This document shows positions 5,821 through 7,508 of a stretch of DNA of 7,508 bases, piece by piece. The position numbers and the translations under genes were made by a program. Source of the stretch: Acidimicrobiaceae bacterium (GTDB lineage Bacteria; Actinomycetota; Acidimicrobiia; Acidimicrobiales; Ilumatobacteraceae). Location of the stretch: the NCBI GenBank assembly GCA_003455715.1, contig DMQJ01000198.1:1-7508 (forward strand), in the 5' to 3' direction. The notes under the pieces were generated by a model. That model ran no database searches and was not told the origin of the DNA. It saw only the letters and a list, made by a program, of their open reading frames with translations. How positions within the stretch are numbered: the stretch's first letter is position 1; each line of letters begins with the position of its first letter.

Positions 5821-5821
5821 T
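5813..5821 (+). promoter_or_regulatory. Candidate extended -10 promoter for the arsR operon
   Basis: TGA followed by TACATT (5816-5821) fits an extended -10 (TGnTAnnnT). No good -35 is seen at 17 nt upstream. Transcription would begin near 5828, inside the palindrome at 5823-5838, leaving a short leader with GGGAGG before the GTG start at 5857. Confidence 0.4.
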
Positions 5822-5822
5822 C

Positions 5823-5838
5823 TCAACCATGCGGTTGA
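5823..5838. promoter_or_regulatory. ArsR-family operator palindrome
   Basis: TCAACC (5823-5828) and GGTTGA (5833-5838) are perfect inverted repeats around ATGC. AACC-centre-GGTT dyads of this kind are familiar upstream of ArsR regulators paired with SRPBCC genes. It lies immediately downstream of the -10-like box, 19 bp before the ArsR start, and 3 bp upstream of the divergent ATG at 5820. A bound dimer could therefore block both transcripts. Confidence 0.6.
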
Positions 5839-5856
5839 ATACGGGAGGGCAACGGC

Positions 5857-6249
5857 GTGGCGGCTGAGCGCGACTTGAACGCCGTCTTCGCCGCACTCGC
5901 CGACCCGACCCGGCGCGACATGGTGGCCAGGTTGGCCCAGCGCGATGCCACGGTCAGCGAGCTGGCAGCGCCGTACGACATGAGCGTGCAGGCCATCTCC
6001 AAGCACCTCGGCGTGCTCGAGCGGGCAGGTCTGGTGAGCAAGACCAAAGACGCTCAGCGACGCACGGTGCACCTCGACGCGGAGGTGTTCAACCTGATGA
6101 CCAAGTGGATCGAGCGCTACCGGCGCCAGGCCGAGCAGCGCTACCGCCGACTCGATGATGTGCTTGCCGAGATGAACGAAGCCGGCACCACCGAGGCCGG
6201 CTCGAAACGCACTCCCACCCCTCACACACGAAAGAAGAAGCCAGCATGA
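5857..6249 (+). CDS. ArsR-family winged-helix transcriptional regulator
   Basis: 130 residues from GTG 5857, with GGGAGG (5843-5848) 8 nt upstream. Residues 7-60 carry the signature LNAVFAALADPTRRDMVARL, then ATVSELAAPYDMSVQAISKH and LGVLERAGLVSK, which is the helix-turn-helix and start of the wing (QRRTVHLD). No metal-binding Cys motif (ELCVCDL) is present, so this is a non-metal ArsR of the subgroup adjacent to AHSA1/SRPBCC genes. A basic tail (KRTPTPHTRKKKPA) extends beyond the fold. The stop overlaps the next ATG (ATGA), indicating translational coupling. It probably autoregulates through the palindromes at 5823-5838 and 5780-5795. Confidence 0.93.
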   Translation: MAAERDLNAVFAALADPTRRDMVARLAQRDATVSELAAPYDMSVQAISKHLGVLERAGLVSKTKDAQRRTVHLDAEVFNLMTKWIERYRRQAEQRYRRLDDVLAEMNEAGTTEAGSKRTPTPHTRKKKPA

Positions 6250-6734
6250 ACACGCATCACATCACCGAGACCACCATCGAAGCGCCTGCCAACTTGCCGG
6301 TCATCCGCATGACCCGCGACTTCTGCGCCACCCCTGCTCAGTTGAAGCGGGCGCACCTCGACCCCGACCTGTTCGTGCGCTGGATCGGCCCCGACTCCCT
6401 CGCGACTCGCATCGACATCTGGGATGCCCGCGACGGTGGTGAGTATCGCTACGTCAGCAGCCGGGGCGACGAGGAGTACGCATTCCGCGGATGCTTCCAC
6501 TCGGTCAGCGGAGATCGACTTGTCCAGACATTCACGTTCGAGGGCTACCCCGATGGCGTGTCGCTCGACTCCATGTGGTTCGAGGAGCTCGGGGAGGGCA
6601 TCACCCGCATGCACATCCAGTCGTTGGTCGACAGCTTCGAAGCCCGTGACGGCATGCTGGCCAGCGGCATGGAAACCGGCGTGAACGAGGGCTACACGAA
6701 GCTCGATTCTCTGCTGGCGACGGGCGCTGTGTAA
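6246..6734 (+). CDS. SRPBCC/AHSA1-domain protein
   Basis: 162 residues, full length. It starts at ATG 6246, overlapping the ArsR stop by 4 nt. AHSA1-like landmarks are: VIRMTRDFCATPAQLKRAHLDPDLFVRWIGP (residues 19-49; helix-grip entry), WDARDGGEYRYV (59-70), the strand pair RGCFHSV and RLVQTFTFEG (81-100), and the C-terminal helix (about 131-159; FEARDGMLASGMETGV, LDSLLATG). The family has a hydrophobic pocket for a small ligand or a chaperone-type role (Hsp90 activator homology). The ligand is unknown. Pairing with ArsR is a widespread two-gene arrangement in which the SRPBCC protein may bind or process the inducer. Confidence 0.92.
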   Translation: MNTHHITETTIEAPANLPVIRMTRDFCATPAQLKRAHLDPDLFVRWIGPDSLATRIDIWDARDGGEYRYVSSRGDEEYAFRGCFHSVSGDRLVQTFTFEGYPDGVSLDSMWFEELGEGITRMHIQSLVDSFEARDGMLASGMETGVNEGYTKLDSLLATGAV

Positions 6735-6747
6735 CGACCGAGCAGCC

Positions 6748-7041
6748 CTACTGCCAACCGAACGACAGGTGAAACGCCTCGACGTCGTGATCGTCGACGG
6801 CCACGTGTATGAGTAGCGCAGGCACCAACAACCCGGCGCCGATGTACGCACGGATTCCGGGAATCGACGTCTCAAGAGTGACCCGTACGACGTCGACCGC
6901 AAACAAGTCTCTGAGGGGTGGCACCTCGAACGCCAAAAAGTCGGTCACTGACGGCGTGCCATCCTCACCTCGTTCTGCGGGCAGCAGACGCTCAAGGAGG
7001 TCGAAGAAGTCCTCGGTGAAGCGGACTCGTCGTTCAGTCAC
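6748..7041 (-). CDS. Putative RelE/ParE-like toxin of a small TA pair
   Basis: 97 residues from GTG 7041, which overlaps the upstream gene's stop by 8 nt (GTGACTGA), so translation is coupled. The predicted order is beta (RRVRF), two helices (TEDFFDLLERLLP, VTDFLAFEVPPLRDLF), then three strands (GIRAYIGAG, VPALLIHVAV, DVEAFHLSF). This resembles the RelE fold, where such proteins cleave mRNA in the ribosome or poison gyrase. Catalytic residues cannot be assigned with confidence. Size and order (small partner first, about 97-residue partner second) suit a type II toxin-antitoxin module. The alternative is a conserved pair with another role. The gene converges with the AHSA1 gene (13-bp gap). 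Confidence 0.55.
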   Translation of the reverse strand: MTERRVRFTEDFFDLLERLLPAERGEDGTPSVTDFLAFEVPPLRDLFAVDVVRVTLETSIPGIRAYIGAGLLVPALLIHVAVDDHDVEAFHLSFGWQ

Positions 7042-7210
7042 GCCGCTCGAGCCGCTTCGCTAGCTCGTCGGTCTCAGCCAAGAACTTCGAGCGAAACGGT
7101 TCGGGGACGTCGTCCCAAGTGCGGCAGGTGGCGGCGAGCACCGCATCGGCGCGCTGCTGCGGCGTCATGCGATCCATCTCCGCTGCCGTGATCAGCTTGC
7201 GCTCCTGCAC
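7034..7210 (-). CDS. Putative antitoxin, small acidic/helical protein
   Basis: 58 residues from GTG 7210. This start is chosen because a TANNNT box lies 7 nt upstream, and because the open frame further upstream (to a TTG at 7276) reads Gly/Ala/Arg-rich sequence unlike the rest. The protein is VQERKLITAAEMDRM, TPQQRADAVLAATC, RTWDDVPEPFR, then a charged helix (KFLAETDELAKRLERRD). A short helical protein with a charged C-terminal tail in front of a RelE-like gene is the normal antitoxin layout. No clear DNA-binding motif is seen, although TAAEMDRMTPQQRADAV could be a short HTH. It is not long enough to assign to a named family. Confidence 0.55.
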   Translation of the reverse strand: MQERKLITAAEMDRMTPQQRADAVLAATCRTWDDVPEPFRSKFLAETDELAKRLERRD

Positions 7211-7217
7211 AACCGGG

Positions 7218-7245
7218 AGACTATCCCGCCGGCCGCCTGCGCCAA
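7218..7245 (-). promoter_or_regulatory. Leaderless-type promoter of the TA-like pair
   Basis: On the minus strand TAGTCT (7223-7218) fits TANNNT and ends exactly 7 nt before the GTG at 7210. TTGGCG (7245-7240) is a -35-like hexamer 16 nt upstream. No ribosome site precedes the GTG. Together this suggests transcription begins at the start codon. Confidence 0.5.
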
Positions 7246-7283
7246 CTCCGGCTGACGAGTTCCAACGCGCCAACAAACCCCAC

Positions 7284-7508
7284 TCACAGGTGGGCGGGTG
7301 GGCCGGGGTACTCGAGGATGCGGGTCATCGCCACGCTGACCGTGCGGAACCGGCTGGGCCAGAACGACATGGCCAGCGGGTTGACGGTCTCGTAGTCGAC
7401 CGACATCGTGAGACCACCCGCGGCCGCGTGTGCCCCCAGTGCTGCATCGAGTAACGCTGGGGCCGACCCGCGCCCCCCCCACCCGGGCCGGGTGTACGGA
7501 CCAGCGAC
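7284..7508 (-). CDS. GNAT-family N-acetyltransferase, C-terminal part (runs off the window)
   Basis: 74 residues remain, ending at TGA 7286-7284; the start lies beyond position 7508. The visible N-terminal end RPGWGGRGSAPALLDAAL fits the acetyl-CoA pyrophosphate loop (R/QxxGxG/A) and following helix of GNAT enzymes. SVDYETVNPLAMSFWPSRFRTV fits the late NPxAxxFW and FR region. These enzymes move an acetyl group from acetyl-CoA to an amine; the substrate is unknown. A run of eight C at 7473-7480 lies in the loop-coding region; the frame is open through it, but it is a place where a base-count error could hide. The TA-like pair follows 73 bp downstream in the same direction. Confidence 0.6.
   Translation of the reverse strand, partial: VAGPYTRPGWGGRGSAPALLDAALGAHAAAGGLTMSVDYETVNPLAMSFWPSRFRTVSVAMTRILEYPGPPAHL

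Noticed and set aside
6222..6902. Minus-strand frame opposite the AHSA1 gene
   Set aside because: Antisense of a confident AHSA1 gene and also overlaps the TA-like gene in a different frame.
7192..7482. Minus-strand 96-residue frame at the right edge
   Set aside because: A different minus-strand frame contains the GNAT motifs and runs to the window edge; this one is Arg/Pro/Gly-rich with no motif.

Overview
This is a compact, GC-rich (roughly two-thirds G+C) bacterial chromosomal segment. The gene style points to an actinobacterium, perhaps Acidimicrobiia (Ilumatobacter-like). The reasons are F420-type oxidoreductase sequences, GTG starts, TANNNT boxes 7 nt ahead of start codons (the leaderless pattern common in actinobacteria) and short intergenic gaps. 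No rRNA, tRNA, CRISPR array, transposase or phage gene was seen. The taxonomic call is an inference.

Left part (1-1893): a perfect 24-bp-arm hairpin lies downstream of a minus-strand gene. That gene encodes an unusual protein: about 53 N-terminal residues of a luciferase-like (LLM) F420 oxidoreductase joined to a ferritin-like four-helix domain with a full set of candidate di-iron ligands. Divergent from it is a TetR regulator overlapping by 4 nt with a Ddn-type deazaflavin-dependent nitroreductase-family protein. A TetR-style palindrome lies between the divergent genes inside both candidate promoters. The three genes look like one regulated redox unit.

Middle part (1894-4692): two tandem 47-bp hairpin-forming repeats are followed by a double-ACT GcvR-like protein, apparently leaderless. 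Next comes a secreted calcineurin-like phosphoesterase with a Ser/Thr-rich tail. Convergent to it is a small acidic protein of unknown function, which is divergent from a DinB-like metalloprotein.

Right part (4693-6734): a multi-pass membrane protein of unknown function on the minus strand is divergent from an ArsR regulator, which is translationally coupled to an AHSA1/SRPBCC-domain protein. The intergenic region and the first codons of the membrane gene carry two ArsR-like palindromes 43 bp apart, so the regulator probably controls its own operon and perhaps the membrane gene.

Far right (6735-7508): a minus-strand pair of small overlapping genes has the layout of a type II toxin-antitoxin module (antitoxin first, RelE-like fold second). 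The antitoxin has a leaderless-type promoter. The C-terminal end of a GNAT acetyltransferase gene, also minus strand, runs off the window edge.

The best candidates for something new are the LLM/ferritin-like fusion with its bidirectional TetR operator, and the small toxin-antitoxin-like pair. Neither can be confirmed without homology searches.
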